Below, piece after piece: positions 46,763 through 56,848 of a stretch of DNA of 64,000 bases. Made by a program: the position numbers and the translations under genes. The stretch lies in NCBI RefSeq assembly GCF_900128595.1, contig NZ_LT635893.1, positions 62,001 to 126,000 on the forward strand, given 5' to 3'. The stretch's first letter is position 1; every line of letters begins with the position of its first letter. Source of the DNA: Buchnera aphidicola (Cinara pseudotaxifoliae). GTDB taxonomy: Bacteria; Pseudomonadota; Gammaproteobacteria; Enterobacterales; Enterobacteriaceae. The notes below the pieces were generated by a model, which worked only from the letters and a program-made list of their open reading frames with translations, did no database searches and was not told the origin of the DNA.

Positions 46763-47882
46763 TTTTAAATTCCTGTTTTTGCATATTTTTAATAAATTTA
46801 TCAAATAATGTATGAGCATCGTGAGTACCTGGAGTAGATTCAGGATGTCCTTGAAAACTAAAAGATGGATGATTTTTTAAAGAAATACCTTGAATAGTAT
46901 TATCAAATAAAGACGTATATGTAATAATTATATTTTTTGGTATTGATTGTTTGTCAATAGTAAAATTATGATTTTGTGTGGTTATAAATACTTTTTTAGT
47001 ATGTATATTTTGAATTGGATGATTAGATCCGTGGTGCCCGAATTTCATTTTGATGATTTTTGCGCCTAATGATAACGCTAAGATCTGATGTCCTAAACAA
47101 ATTCCAAAAATAGGAATTGATAAATTTAGTAATTTTTTTGTGTCTTTAATGGATTTTATGTACAATCGAGGGTCTCCAGGACCATTAGATAACAGTATTC
47201 CTGATGGTTTTAAAGAAATTACTTTGTTTACAGAAATAGTTGGTGGTATTAGTGTAATTTTGCAGTTTTTTTCATGTAAAATATTTAATATGTTATTTTT
47301 AACTCCAAAATCATATACAATAACATGAAATTTTTTTCTTTGATATGTATTGTGTCTTGAATTTTTTGGTATCCATTCTTGAATATTTTTTACTCCGATT
47401 GATATATTTATATTCTTTTTTTTTTTATTTTTATAATTCAGGATTTTTTTAATAGCTTTTTTTTTATCCATATATAGTTCTGATTGAATACATCCATATT
47501 GTGAACCATATTTTCTTAATATATGAGTAAGTTTTCTAGTATCAATATTGGATATTGCAATAATTTTTTTTTTTTTTATATATTTTAATAAATCTTGTGT
47601 GCTACGAAAATTACTACTTATTGACGATATTGATTTAGCAACAATTCCTTTGGCGAAAATTTTTTTAGATTCTTCATCTTGTTTATTAGTTCCAACATTA
47701 CCAATATGAGGATTGGTAAACGAGATTATTTGACCATGATAAGAAGGATCTGTTATGATTTCTTGATATCCAGTCATGGCGGTATTAAAGACCACTTCTC
47801 CAATTGTTTCACCTTCAATGCCCGCAGAAATTCCTTGGAATACAGTTCCGTTTTCTAAAACTAAATGCGCTAATTTTATCAT
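46755..47882 (-). CDS. carA: Carbamoyl-phosphate synthase, small (glutaminase) subunit
   Basis: Encodes 375 residues (E. coli 382). It is a class I amidotransferase providing ammonia to Car[13 protein letters not shown] and [19 protein letters not shown] are in the N-terminal domain, GPGDPR follows, [17 protein letters not shown] carries the nucleophile Cys, [10 protein letters not shown] is conserved, and [15 protein letters not shown] supplies His and Glu. The carAB pair serves arginine and pyrimidine synthesis. A GGTATAC repeat cluster lies directly upstream, between it and dapB. The dapB-carA gap is only 87 bases, so a dapB-carAB transcript is possible. Confidence 0.95.
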   Translation of the reverse strand: MIKLAHLVLENGTVFQGISAGIEGETIGEVVFNTAMTGYQEIITDPSYHGQIISFTNPHIGNVGTNKQDEESKKIFAKGIVAKSISSISSNFRSTQDLLKYIKKKKIIAISNIDTRKLTHILRKYGSQYGCIQSELYMDKKKAIKKILNYKNKKKKNINISIGVKNIQEWIPKNSRHNTYQRKKFHVIVYDFGVKNNILNILHEKNCKITLIPPTISVNKVISLKPSGILLSNGPGDPRLYIKSIKDTKKLLNLSIPIFGICLGHQILALSLGAKIIKMKFGHHGSNHPIQNIHTKKVFITTQNHNFTIDKQSIPKNIIITYTSLFDNTIQGISLKNHPSFSFQGHPESTPGTHDAHTLFDKFIKNMQKQEFKNA

Positions 47883-47893
47883 AAGGTTCTCTT

Positions 47894-47934
47894 GGTATAC
47901 ATTGTGTAGGTATACAAAAAAATATCCGTATACC
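47894..47934 (-). promoter_or_regulatory. Cluster of GGTATAC repeats upstream of carA
   Basis: GGTATAC occurs at 47894-47900 and 47909-47915, and its complement GTATACC at 47928-47934. The last two form a 7-bp hairpin with a 12-base loop. They lie 12 to 52 bases upstream of the carA start on its strand. They could form an RNA structure in the carA leader or a protein-binding site. The sequence does not resemble the E. coli ARG box or PepA/PurR/RutR sites enough to name it. Confidence 0.4.
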
Positions 47935-47969
47935 GGTAAATGTTTTTTATGTTCATATTGAATATCTTG

Positions 47970-48803
47970 TTATTTAATAACAATATTTCTTAGAACACTG
48001 TTCATATTGTACAAACCATTCTTTTTATCATATATCCATATAGCTGCTTGTATAGCTCCTTTTGCAAAAACAGAACGATGAGTAGCTGTATGACTAACAG
48101 AAACTTTTTCATATTTATTTGCAAATAATACAGTATGTTTTCCAATAGTATTTCCTTCTCTAATAGTTGAAAAACCAATTTTATTTTTTTCTCTTATTCC
48201 AATATTTCCGTATCTTGAAAATATAGCTGATTCTGAAAATTTCCAATTCATAGCTTCAGAAATGATTTTTCCTAACTGTAATGCAGTTCCTGAAGGAGCA
48301 TCTATTTTGTTTCTATGATGAGATTCTATAATTTCTATATCAGAAATATTACCTAATATTTTAGATATATATTGTATTATTGTATGCATCATATTAATTC
48401 CAATACTAAAGTTAGGTGAATATAATATTGGAATTATTTTAGACGCTTTTTTTATGGTGTTCATTTGCATAGAATTAAGACCGGTGGTACCGATAATCAT
48501 TTTTTTTTTGTTTTGAACACAATATTCTACCATTTTTAATGTTACATATGGTTTACTAAAATCAATTAATGTATCAAATGGTAAAGTATGTTTATTTTTT
48601 TTTAATTTTTTTAAAGTAGTAAAAAGAATTTTTTTATTTATACAATATTTTTGATGGTAATTTGAGTGTGTATATACATAGTCTTCTTTAGTTAATGCGT
48701 AAACTAATTTGATATTTTTTTGTTTTGTTATTTCTTTAATTAACATTTTTCCTATTCTACCTAATGCTCCAGATATAGCTATACTAGTTTTTATTTTTTT
48801 CAT
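47970..48803 (-). CDS. dapB: 4-hydroxy-tetrahydrodipicolinate reductase
   Basis: Encodes 277 residues (E. coli 273). It reduces HTPA with NAD(P)H, the step after dapA. ISGALGRIGKMLIKEI is the nucleotide-binding loop, IGTTGLN is in the cofactor domain, ILYSPNFSIGINMM follows, and IIESHHRNKIDAPSGTAL carries the catalytic His and Lys. AGGA is seven bases upstream of ATG 48803. In E. coli ispH, fkpB and lspA lie between dapB and ileS; they are absent here. Confidence 0.95.
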   Translation of the reverse strand: MKKIKTSIAISGALGRIGKMLIKEITKQKNIKLVYALTKEDYVYTHSNYHQKYCINKKILFTTLKKLKKNKHTLPFDTLIDFSKPYVTLKMVEYCVQNKKKMIIGTTGLNSMQMNTIKKASKIIPILYSPNFSIGINMMHTIIQYISKILGNISDIEIIESHHRNKIDAPSGTALQLGKIISEAMNWKFSESAIFSRYGNIGIREKNKIGFSTIREGNTIGKHTVLFANKYEKVSVSHTATHRSVFAKGAIQAAIWIYDKKNGLYNMNSVLRNIVIK

Positions 48804-49089
48804 TTTGTGTCCTTTTTTTTAATATACGGTGTAATAGTTTTTTAGAAAATATACTGAATATGATAAATAATTTGTTTTTTAATATCATAAACAAGGTTGC
48901 TTTGCATACAGAAAAAAAAATCTAAGTTCATTATTATATAACATTGTTTTTTTTATATAAATAAATTTTCATAAATGTGATAAAAGTATATAAAAATGAA
49001 TATTTTTAAAATAGAATTTTACACTAAGTAAATTGTATAGATATATTTTATAAAATATGTTTTTTATAGATTCATTTTTAGTTGTTTTT
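48804..49089. other. Gene-free spacer at the expected lspA-ispH site
   Basis: About 290 bases between dapB and ileS. Nothing resembling LspA, FkpB or IspH can be read on the minus strand, where they would lie. The dapB ribosome binding site is the only element I can support. Confidence 0.45.
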
Positions 49090-51927
49090 TTATAAAAAAA
49101 TGTGTTTTTTTTCTTTGTTATTAATATTTTCTAGACATCGATAACAAAGATTCATAGTATTGTTGATAAATCTTTTTTTCTTTGAATAGTGCCAACATCT
49201 CGGACATTTTATTTTGTTGCTTTTGTTTATTGTGAATTTTAAATGTTTTATAGATTTACTTTTATAAGCTATTTTAGGTGCATGAGAATATCGACATAAT
49301 TGAGTTTCAGATACTAAAAATATAAATTTTAATTCGGTATTAAAAGATAGTAGTATTTTAAATAAATTTTTTTTTACATATAATGTTAATATTATTTCAA
49401 GGGAATTACCTATGTATTTAGTTATTTTTTTTTTTTCTATGAACCTATTAACTTCGTTTTTTATAGTGAATATTTTTTTCCAAAAGGAAGAATTATAATA
49501 AACGGTTTTTAAAGGAGGCTTGATTTTTTTAAACCATTTTTCTGTAAATATAGATATTTTTGTATTTTCATAAAAATGATTCCATGCTTCTTCTGCGGTA
49601 AATGATAGTATTGGAGCGATCCATCGTATAAGATAATGTAAGATATAAAATATAGTAGTTTGCCCGCTTCTTCTCGCTATACTGTTATTATGTGCGGTGT
49701 ATAATCTATCTTTAATTAATTCTAAATAACAAGATCCTAACTTAATGGAACAAAAATTGATAATTTTTTGTACTACTTCGTGAAAGTGATAATTTGAATA
49801 ATTTTTAATAATTTTTTTTTGGTAATTATATGTCTGTTCTAATATCCATTGATCTAATAATAATAAATGTTTATTGCTTACAATATGGAGGGATGAGTTA
49901 AAATCAAAAATATTAGAGAACAAAAATCGTATGGTATTTCTAATTCTTCTATAATTTTCAGATATTTGTTGTAAGATTTCATGAGATATAGATATATCTT
50001 TGGTATAGTTTGTGCAAGCTACCCATAATCTTAAAATATCTGCTCCCCATATTCGGATAATATCTTTTGGTTTTTGACTGTTTTCTAAAGATTTAGACAT
50101 TTTTTGACCGTGTTCATTAATAACAAATCCATGAGTTAAAACTGTTTTATATGGAGCATGATTTTGCACAATTACTGATGTAATTAAAGATGACATAAAC
50201 CAACCACGATGTTGATCTGATCCTTCTAAATATAGATCAGCTATATGATTAGATGTATTATGAGGATCATGCTTATATATTTTTAATTGGTGACTTGATC
50301 CGGATTCAAACCATACATCAAGTACATCATGGACTTTTTCATACATATCAGCATTTTCTTTCAGCCATGTATATTTTGTGGATTTCCACCATACAGTATA
50401 ACCATGTAATTGGATTTTTTGTGCTATTTTTTTCATAATACATATTGTATTAGGATGTAATTTTCCTGTTTTTTTATGTATAAATAACGGAATTGGGATT
50501 CCCCAAGTTCTTTGTCTTGAAATACACCAATCTGGTCTATTTTTTAACATTGTTTTCATCTTGGCTTTTCCCCATTCTGGAATCCAGTTAACTTTTTCAA
50601 TTTTTTTTAATATTTTGTTTTTTAATAACAGATCAGATATCCTAATAAACCATTGTGGTGTAGCTCTATAAATAACTGGTTTTTTATGACGCCAACAATG
50701 TGGATAAGAATGTTCAATAATTTTAGAAAAAAATATTTTTTTTTTATTTTCTAATAACTCAAAAATTATGTTTTCTGCTTTAAAGATATGGTGATTATTT
50801 AATATTTTAAAAAAAGGAATATTGTATAATCCGTACGCACTAACAGTTTGGTTAGGTTTTATGTTGTATTTTTTACATGCAATAAAATCTTCGTATCCAT
50901 GATCCGGAGACATATGTACGGCTCCGGTACCGAGTTCATTAGATACGTGATCGGATAGTATTACAGGAATGACAGTATTTAAAAAGGGGTGCAAACAATT
51001 TAAACCACCCAATTTTTTTCCTTTTATACAACCTCTAATTTTCCATTTTTGTATATTAGTTTTTTTAAATAAGTTTATTGCTAATTTTTTTTCACAAATA
51101 TAATATTTTTTTTTTACTTGTATTAACTGATAGTATAACTTTGGATTAATAGCAATAGCTTGACATGTTGGAAGTGTCCACGGTGTAGTAGTGAAAATAA
51201 TTATTGAAATATTAGCACATGAGTTTTTTTGTTTGTTTTTTTCTTTAAAGAATTTGTTTTTTAAAACAGTGTTTTTTTTTATTTTAAATAAAACATAAAT
51301 AGAGCATGAATTTTTTTTTTGATACTCTATCTCGGCTTCAGCTAGGGAAGATTGACATTGAAAACACCAATAAATAGGTTTTAGATCTCGGTATACATAT
51401 CCTTTTTCAATAATATGAGATAGAACCTTTATTGTATTTGCTTGATTACTATAGTCCATAGTTAAGTTTATATTATTCCAATCAGCCAAAACTCCTAGTC
51501 TCATAAAATCTTTTTTTTGTTTATCAACTTGTTTTAATACATACTGATGACATTTGATACGAAAACTTTGTTTGTTTTCTTTGACTATTTTATTTTTAAA
51601 TATTTTTTCAACTTTTTGTTCAATAGGTAATCCGTGACAATCCCAGCAAGGAACATAAGGAGCAAAAAATCCTGACATACGTTTAGCTTTTAAAATGATA
51701 TCTTTTAATATTTTATTAACTGTATGGCCAATATGGATATCGCCATTGGCATATGGTGGACCATCATATAAAAAAAAACATTTATTTTTTTTGTTTTTTG
51801 AGTTTATATAATCATATAATTTGTTTTTTTTCCATTTTTGAAGAATTTCTATTTCTTTTATGGATAAGTTTGCTTTCATAGAAAATTTTGTTTGAGGTAA
51901 GTTTAAAGATTTTTTTATTTTTTTCAT
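49090..51927 (-). CDS. ileS: Isoleucyl-tRNA synthetase
   Basis: Encodes 945 residues (E. coli 938). YDGPPYANGDIHIGHTVNKIL holds the HIGH motif (only the core quoted), GQKMSKSLEN is the KMSKS loop, and CPRCWHY with CYRC is the C-terminal zinc finger. In the CP1 editing domain TTTPWTLP and GTGAVHMSPDHGYED are retained, including the His and the second acidic residue of the HGPDD motif, so proofreading against valine probably persists. It is transcribed toward dapB. In E. coli ribF precedes and lspA follows; neither is present. Confidence 0.95.
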   Translation of the reverse strand: MKKIKKSLNLPQTKFSMKANLSIKEIEILQKWKKNKLYDYINSKNKKNKCFFLYDGPPYANGDIHIGHTVNKILKDIILKAKRMSGFFAPYVPCWDCHGLPIEQKVEKIFKNKIVKENKQSFRIKCHQYVLKQVDKQKKDFMRLGVLADWNNINLTMDYSNQANTIKVLSHIIEKGYVYRDLKPIYWCFQCQSSLAEAEIEYQKKNSCSIYVLFKIKKNTVLKNKFFKEKNKQKNSCANISIIIFTTTPWTLPTCQAIAINPKLYYQLIQVKKKYYICEKKLAINLFKKTNIQKWKIRGCIKGKKLGGLNCLHPFLNTVIPVILSDHVSNELGTGAVHMSPDHGYEDFIACKKYNIKPNQTVSAYGLYNIPFFKILNNHHIFKAENIIFELLENKKKIFFSKIIEHSYPHCWRHKKPVIYRATPQWFIRISDLLLKNKILKKIEKVNWIPEWGKAKMKTMLKNRPDWCISRQRTWGIPIPLFIHKKTGKLHPNTICIMKKIAQKIQLHGYTVWWKSTKYTWLKENADMYEKVHDVLDVWFESGSSHQLKIYKHDPHNTSNHIADLYLEGSDQHRGWFMSSLITSVIVQNHAPYKTVLTHGFVINEHGQKMSKSLENSQKPKDIIRIWGADILRLWVACTNYTKDISISHEILQQISENYRRIRNTIRFLFSNIFDFNSSLHIVSNKHLLLLDQWILEQTYNYQKKIIKNYSNYHFHEVVQKIINFCSIKLGSCYLELIKDRLYTAHNNSIARRSGQTTIFYILHYLIRWIAPILSFTAEEAWNHFYENTKISIFTEKWFKKIKPPLKTVYYNSSFWKKIFTIKNEVNRFIEKKKITKYIGNSLEIILTLYVKKNLFKILLSFNTELKFIFLVSETQLCRYSHAPKIAYKSKSIKHLKFTINKSNKIKCPRCWHYSKKKRFINNTMNLCYRCLENINNKEKKHIFL

Positions 51928-52433
51928 ATGTAACTTCTAGTTAATTATTAATTTGTATTTGTACATACATATTATAAATACAATAACATTATTTATATGT
52001 GTTTTTTGGATAGTTTTTTTGACAATAAATATTTTATAAAAATTAATTTTTATTGACGATATAAATGAAGTATATTAATAGATAATACTATATAGAATAA
52101 TCGTTAATATTATATATATAGCATATAGAATTGACGTTTTTTCATATAATAAATAAAATTTTTTATGTTTTTATATATTAAATTGATATATACAAAAGTA
52201 TATTTGATACTTCTTAGTTAATATTATTGATTGTAAAATATATAGTGATATTATATTAACATGAATAATTTAATTTATTATATATAATAGTTGTTATATA
52301 TAAATATATAATATATAAGATGCAAATAATGTGTATTTATTACGTAATATTAACATGGTTTATTTTAACTTATTAAGTTAGCAATAGCACACTACTTATT
52401 TTTAATATTTTTATTATAGGAGTTATAATTATT
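51928..52433. other. Gene-free divergent spacer, ileS / rpsT (ribF site)
   Basis: About 500 A/T-rich bases. In E. coli ribF lies here on the ileS strand; no RibF motif could be read. A possible rpsT promoter is TTGACG (52131-52136), a 17-base gap and TAAAAT (52154-52159), but it is about 275 bases from the gene and may be chance. AGGAG at 52418-52422 is the rpsT ribosome binding site. Confidence 0.45.
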
Positions 52434-52694
52434 TTGGCAAATATAAAATCATCTAAAAAACATGCTGTTTTTTCAGAAAAACGTAGAAAATGTAACGCGA
52501 GTAAACGATCTATTATTAAAACGTTTATGAAAAAAGTATACGTTTTTATTCAAGAAAAAGAAAAAAAAAAAGCTTATAAAGAATTTTGTATATTTCAATC
52601 TATTATTGATAAATATGCCATGAAAGGAATTATACACGTAAATAAAGCTGCTAGATATAAATCTATATTAATCAAAAATATTAAAAAAATTTAA
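52434..52694 (+). CDS. rpsT: 30S ribosomal protein S20, UUG start
   Basis: Encodes 86 residues (E. coli 87). ANIKSSKKHAVFSEKRRK, NASKRSIIKTFMKKVY and GIIHVNKAARYKS match the helical, lysine-rich S20. The initiator is TTG at 52434, with AGGAG about 12 bases upstream. E. coli rpsT also starts with UUG, and that codon is part of S20 autoregulation, so the rare start is probably selected. The gene is single, flanked by ileS (divergent) and dnaJ (convergent). Confidence 0.95.
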   Translation: MANIKSSKKHAVFSEKRRKCNASKRSIIKTFMKKVYVFIQEKEKKKAYKEFCIFQSIIDKYAMKGIIHVNKAARYKSILIKNIKKI

Positions 52695-52780
52695 TATATT
52701 GTATATTAAATCATTTATTTTTATAACACAAGTATTGCATCTATTATATCGCCGCATAGATAGCAATACCTTCTTTTTTT

Positions 52781-53920
52781 TTATTTAGTAAGATTCTCAA
52801 AAAATCTTTTTACGCTATCAAAGAATCTTTTAGATTTCGGACTATTATTTTTTCCTCTGAAATCACCAAAACTTTTTCCTAATTGGTGTAACAGATTTTT
52901 TTGAGATTGATTTAGATTTACCGGTGTTTCTACTATTATTTTACATAATAAATCTCCAGGATATCTTTTTCTTACTGATTTTACTCCTTTTCCTCGTATT
53001 CTAAGTAATTTTCCAGATTGTGTTTCGGAAGGTATTTTAAGTTTTAATCTACCTTGCAAAGTAGGTACTTCTATTTCTCCACCTAAAGCAGCAGTAACAA
53101 AATTAATAGGTACTTCACAATGTAAGTGATTATCTTCTCGTGAAAATATTGGGTGTTTTTTTACATTTATTTGTATGTATAAATCTCCTGATTGAGCTCC
53201 ATACCGACCAGATTCTCCTTCATTGTTTAACCGAATACGATCATTAGTATCTACTCCAGAAGGAATTTTGATGGATAATTTTTTAGATGTTTTGATTCGA
53301 CCTTGTCCATAGCATATTTTACATGGATTTTTTATGACCGTTCCTGTACCGTGGCAGGTCGGGCAAGTTTGTTGAACACTAAAAAATCCTTTTCTCATAT
53401 GTATTTGTCCGTTTCCGTGACAATATGTGCATGTATTAGAGGTTTTTCCATGCGCTGTTCCTTTTCCGGAACATGAATGACACGTACTTAATGTAGGAAT
53501 TTTTATTTCTTTTGTAGTTCCTTGAACAGCTTCTTCTAATGTAAGGTTGATATTATATTGTAAATCTGATCCTTTTTCTGTATTTTTTTTTCTGTTATTC
53601 CCAAATATATCGCCAAAAACATCACCAAATATATCGTTTAAATCAGATGTTGAAGTAGTAAAACTACTGTGAAAATCACCATTATTTCCGTTTTGTTCAA
53701 ATGCTGCATGTCCATATTGATCATAAGCAGTTCTTTTTTTTTCATCGCTCAATACTTCATATGCTTGTTTTATTTTTTTAAACTGTTCTTCAGCTTTTTT
53801 GTTTCCTTGATTACGATCCGGATGATACCTCATCGCTAGTCTCTTATAAGCTTGTTTTATTTCGCGTTCACTAGCAGTATTAGAAACCTTTAAAATTGTA
53901 TAGTAATCTTGTTGTGTCAT
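52781..53920 (-). CDS. dnaJ: Chaperone DnaJ (Hsp40)
   Basis: Encodes 379 residues (E. coli 376), the co-chaperone that stimulates the DnaK ATPase. The J domain (1-70) has YHPDRNQGN with the essential HPD. A short Gly/Phe linker follows. The zinc-finger domain has four CxxCxGxG-type repeats: [24 protein letters not shown] and CKICYGQG. The substrate domain contains [12 protein letters not shown]. It lies 133 bases after dnaK, with a GC-rich hairpin between them, and is probably co-transcribed from the dnaK sigma-32 promoter. Confidence 0.96.
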   Translation of the reverse strand: MTQQDYYTILKVSNTASEREIKQAYKRLAMRYHPDRNQGNKKAEEQFKKIKQAYEVLSDEKKRTAYDQYGHAAFEQNGNNGDFHSSFTTSTSDLNDIFGDVFGDIFGNNRKKNTEKGSDLQYNINLTLEEAVQGTTKEIKIPTLSTCHSCSGKGTAHGKTSNTCTYCHGNGQIHMRKGFFSVQQTCPTCHGTGTVIKNPCKICYGQGRIKTSKKLSIKIPSGVDTNDRIRLNNEGESGRYGAQSGDLYIQINVKKHPIFSREDNHLHCEVPINFVTAALGGEIEVPTLQGRLKLKIPSETQSGKLLRIRGKGVKSVRKRYPGDLLCKIIVETPVNLNQSQKNLLHQLGKSFGDFRGKNNSPKSKRFFDSVKRFFENLTK

Positions 53921-53955
53921 GATTTATTATGATTCCTAATAAGATGTATATAATG

Positions 53956-53983
53956 TGGGTGCAGAGAAGATTTTCTACACCCA
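53956..53983 (-). promoter_or_regulatory. GC-rich hairpin between dnaK and dnaJ
   Basis: TGGGTG (53956-53961) pairs with CACCCA (53978-53983); after one mismatch, AGA pairs with TCT, leaving a short loop. It lies in the dnaK-dnaJ gap. On the coding strand no T run follows, so complete termination is unlikely. It may stabilise the dnaK transcript end or reduce dnaJ expression relative to dnaK. Confidence 0.5.
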
Positions 53984-54053
53984 GTAATATAAAATTAGAT
54001 GTATTTTAGTATATCTAATATATATGTAATTAAATTTTTTTAATAAAAATATT

Positions 54054-55970
54054 TTATTTTTTTTCTTTTTCTTTTATTTCTTCGAATTCAGCATCAACTA
54101 CATTTTCATTTTTTTGATTTTTTTCGTCTTGTTTGGGAGGATTGTTTGGTGTTGATTCTTTTTTTAATAATTCTGTTAATTTCAGACTTAACTGCAGTAC
54201 TGTCTGTATATGTTTATTAATTTCTTCTTTATTTTCTCCTCTTAAAGATAACTCTAATTCTTGTAACGATTTTTCAATGTTTGATTTTGTTTCGGGATCA
54301 ATTTTGTCTTGACATTCAGATAGTTGTTTTTTTGTACTATGAGAAATTTGATCACCTTGATTTCTAACTTTGATTAGTTCTTCGAACTGTAAATCTTTTT
54401 CAGAATTTTCTTGTGCATCATTAATCATTTTTTGTATTTCATCTTGATTTAATCCAGATGAAGATTGTATAGTTATTTTCTGCTCTTTCCCTGTTTTTTT
54501 ATCTTTTGCAGATACATGTAAAATACCATCTGCATCAATATCAAAAGTTACTTCGATTTGAGGGATTCCTCTCGGAGCCGCTTGAATGCCATCTAAGTTA
54601 AATTGTCCGAGAGATTTATTGTCTAAAGCGCGTTTTCTTTCACCTTGCAAGATGTGTATAGTTACTGCAGATTGATTATCTTCAGCTGTTGAAAAAGTTT
54701 GACTGTGTTTAGTTGGTATTGTTGTATTTTTGTTAATTAAAGGAGTCATAATACCACCCATTGTTTCGATTCCTAATGACAATGGAGTTACATCAAGTAA
54801 TAACACATCTTTGACTGCACCGGATAACACTCCGCCCTGAACAGCAGCACCTATAGCCACAGCTTCATCTGGATTTACATCTTTTCTTGGTTTTTTTCCA
54901 AAAAATTCTGCTACTTTTTGTTGTACTAAAGGCATACGAGTTTGACCGCCAACTAAAATAATATCATGAATATCTGATATTTTTAATTTAGCGTCTTTTA
55001 ATGCCACTTCTAATGGTTTTATAGATCTAACAATTAAGTCTTCTACTAATGATTCTAATTTTGCTCTAGTAACTGTGATATTTAAGTGTTTAGGTCCAGT
55101 AGAATCTGCCGTAATATAAGGTAAATTTACATCTGTTTGTTTAGTAGAAGATAACTCTATTTTTGCTTTTTCAGCTGACTCTTTTAATCGTTGCATAGCT
55201 AAAGGATCGTTACTTAAATCCATTCCATTATTTTTTTGGAATTCTGATACTAAAAAATGGATTAACCGATTATCAAAATCTTCTCCGCCTAGATGTGTAT
55301 CTCCATTAGTCGATAATACTTCAAATGTTTTTTCTTTATCAACCTCATCAATTTCAATAATTGAAATGTCGAAAGTTCCTCCACCTAAATCATAAACTGC
55401 AATTGTTTTGTTTCCTTTGTTTTTATCTAAACCATATGCCAAAGCAGCTGCTGTAGGTTCATTTATTATTCTTCTTACTTCTAATCCCGCTATTTTTCCA
55501 GCATCTTTAGTTGCTTGTCTTTGAGCATCATTAAAATATGCTGGTACAGTGATAACAGCTTCAGTAACTGGCGCTCCTAAGTAATCTTCAGCAGTTTTTT
55601 TCATTTTTTTTAAAATTTCAGCAGAAATTTGAGGAGGAGCTATATTTTCTTCCTGTATTTTTAGCCATGCATCACCATTTTTTGATTCAATGATATTATA
55701 TGGCATAATTTTAATATCACGTTGTACTTCTTCATCCTTAAATTTTCTTCCCATTAATCTTTTTATTGCAAATAGTGTATTTCTAGGATTAGTAATCGAT
55801 TGTCTTTTTGCTGGTTGACCAACTAAAATTTCTTTTTCTTTGGTATATGCAATTACAGATGGAGTGGTACGTTCTCCTTCAGCATTTTCTAATACTTTTG
55901 CTTTATTATTATCCATAATAGCCACGCAAGAATTAGTAGTACCTAAATCTATTCCGATAATATGTCCCAT
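54054..55970 (-). CDS. dnaK: Chaperone DnaK (Hsp70)
   Basis: Encodes 638 residues, the same as E. coli. The three Hsp70 signatures are present: [30 protein letters not shown] and [14 protein letters not shown]. The interdomain linker [13 protein letters not shown] and the substrate-binding domain follow. The C-terminal tail is acidic/Lys-rich and ends in [19 protein letters not shown] precedes ATG 55970. It is more conserved and less A/T-biased in protein sequence than its neighbours, consistent with strong selection for chaperone function. A sigma-32 promoter lies about 110 bases upstream. Confidence 0.98.
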   Translation of the reverse strand: MGHIIGIDLGTTNSCVAIMDNNKAKVLENAEGERTTPSVIAYTKEKEILVGQPAKRQSITNPRNTLFAIKRLMGRKFKDEEVQRDIKIMPYNIIESKNGDAWLKIQEENIAPPQISAEILKKMKKTAEDYLGAPVTEAVITVPAYFNDAQRQATKDAGKIAGLEVRRIINEPTAAALAYGLDKNKGNKTIAVYDLGGGTFDISIIEIDEVDKEKTFEVLSTNGDTHLGGEDFDNRLIHFLVSEFQKNNGMDLSNDPLAMQRLKESAEKAKIELSSTKQTDVNLPYITADSTGPKHLNITVTRAKLESLVEDLIVRSIKPLEVALKDAKLKISDIHDIILVGGQTRMPLVQQKVAEFFGKKPRKDVNPDEAVAIGAAVQGGVLSGAVKDVLLLDVTPLSLGIETMGGIMTPLINKNTTIPTKHSQTFSTAEDNQSAVTIHILQGERKRALDNKSLGQFNLDGIQAAPRGIPQIEVTFDIDADGILHVSAKDKKTGKEQKITIQSSSGLNQDEIQKMINDAQENSEKDLQFEELIKVRNQGDQISHSTKKQLSECQDKIDPETKSNIEKSLQELELSLRGENKEEINKHIQTVLQLSLKLTELLKKESTPNNPPKQDEKNQKNENVVDAEFEEIKEKEKK

Positions 55971-56081
55971 TATAATGATCCTTTAATGTAAGTTTTTTAT
56001 ATTTTTAAATATAATTTTTTTAGTCATAAATTAATAAATTTTTTATAATTACTAAAATTTTATAAAATAGATAATATTAAT

Positions 56082-56110
56082 TAAATGGGGTCAGTTTATT
56101 CTGCATCAAG
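56082..56110 (-). promoter_or_regulatory. Sigma-32 (RpoH) heat-shock promoter of dnaK
   Basis: On the minus strand CTTGATG (56110-56104) is followed by 13 bases and CCCCATTTA (56090-56082). This matches the sigma-32 consensus CTTGAAA-(13-15)-CCCCATNT and, as I recall it, is almost identical in hexamers and spacing to E. coli dnaK P1. Transcription would start near 56075, giving a leader of about 105 bases. The run of four C is conspicuous in this A/T-rich spacer. Confidence 0.88.
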
Positions 56111-56345
56111 GGTAAACAAAAAATATAATTATATTTATAATAATAAAAGTATAAATAATTGTTATTATTATCCAATTAAATATTTTTTAATTAAATTTAA
56201 TATAATAAAATTATAACTTTTTTTATTTATAAAGTGATACAATTATTTTATTAACTCCTATATATTGAATGTAGAATATAAAATAACGTATTTTTTCTAT
56301 ATTATAATAGGTAATTATTATTAATTAAAATTTTTGAGTTTATAA

Positions 56346-56723
56346 ATGTTTATGAATATTAATGATCAAAATATAAGTTTTATATATTTCGTAGTGTTTA
56401 GTTTTTTAATTTGTATGTCAATGTTATTATTAGGACATGTATTAGGAGGTAAATCGTATTTCTATAAAACTCCGCATCCTTTTGAATCAGGTATTATTTC
56501 AGTTGGTAGCGCTCGATCGAGAGTACCTATTAAATTTTCTTTGCTCGCTATTCTATTTGTTTTATTCGACATAGAAATATTCTATTTATATATTTGGTCA
56601 ATTTGTGTGCGGGAGTTAGGTTGGATTGGTTTATTAAAAATTTGTTTTTTTATTAATACTGTATTAATGGCTTTGTTTTATTTGATAAAAAATAATATAT
56701 TTGAATGGATAGTTTCAGAATAA
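56346..56723 (+). CDS. nuoA: NADH-quinone oxidoreductase subunit A
   Basis: Encodes 125 residues (E. coli 147), a small membrane subunit of complex I with three predicted transmembrane segments, near 10-35, 65-85 and 95-115. HPFESGIISVGSARSRVPIKF is the conserved loop (quoted in part by its HPFESGI and SVGSAR), and FDIEIFYLY contains the conserved acidic residues. ATG 56346 and ATG 56352 are both possible. It is the first gene of the nuo operon, 125 bases before nuoB. The C terminus is shorter than in E. coli. Confidence 0.94.
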   Translation: MFMNINDQNISFIYFVVFSFLICMSMLLLGHVLGGKSYFYKTPHPFESGIISVGSARSRVPIKFSLLAILFVLFDIEIFYLYIWSICVRELGWIGLLKICFFINTVLMALFYLIKNNIFEWIVSE

Positions 56724-56848
56724 ATATATTTATTTACAGATAAAGCTGAAATTATAAAAATAATGTATTATGTAAGTATTAGCAGTTTTCAAAATAAACA
56801 CATTTAATAAAATATAATACATATCATAGTTATAAAGGATTCTGAAAT

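Noticed and set aside
52131-52159. Strong sigma-70 promoter for rpsT (TTGACG, 17 bases, TAAAAT)
   Set aside because: The match is fair but about 275 bases from the gene in DNA where such -10 matches are frequent; mentioned only within the spacer entry.
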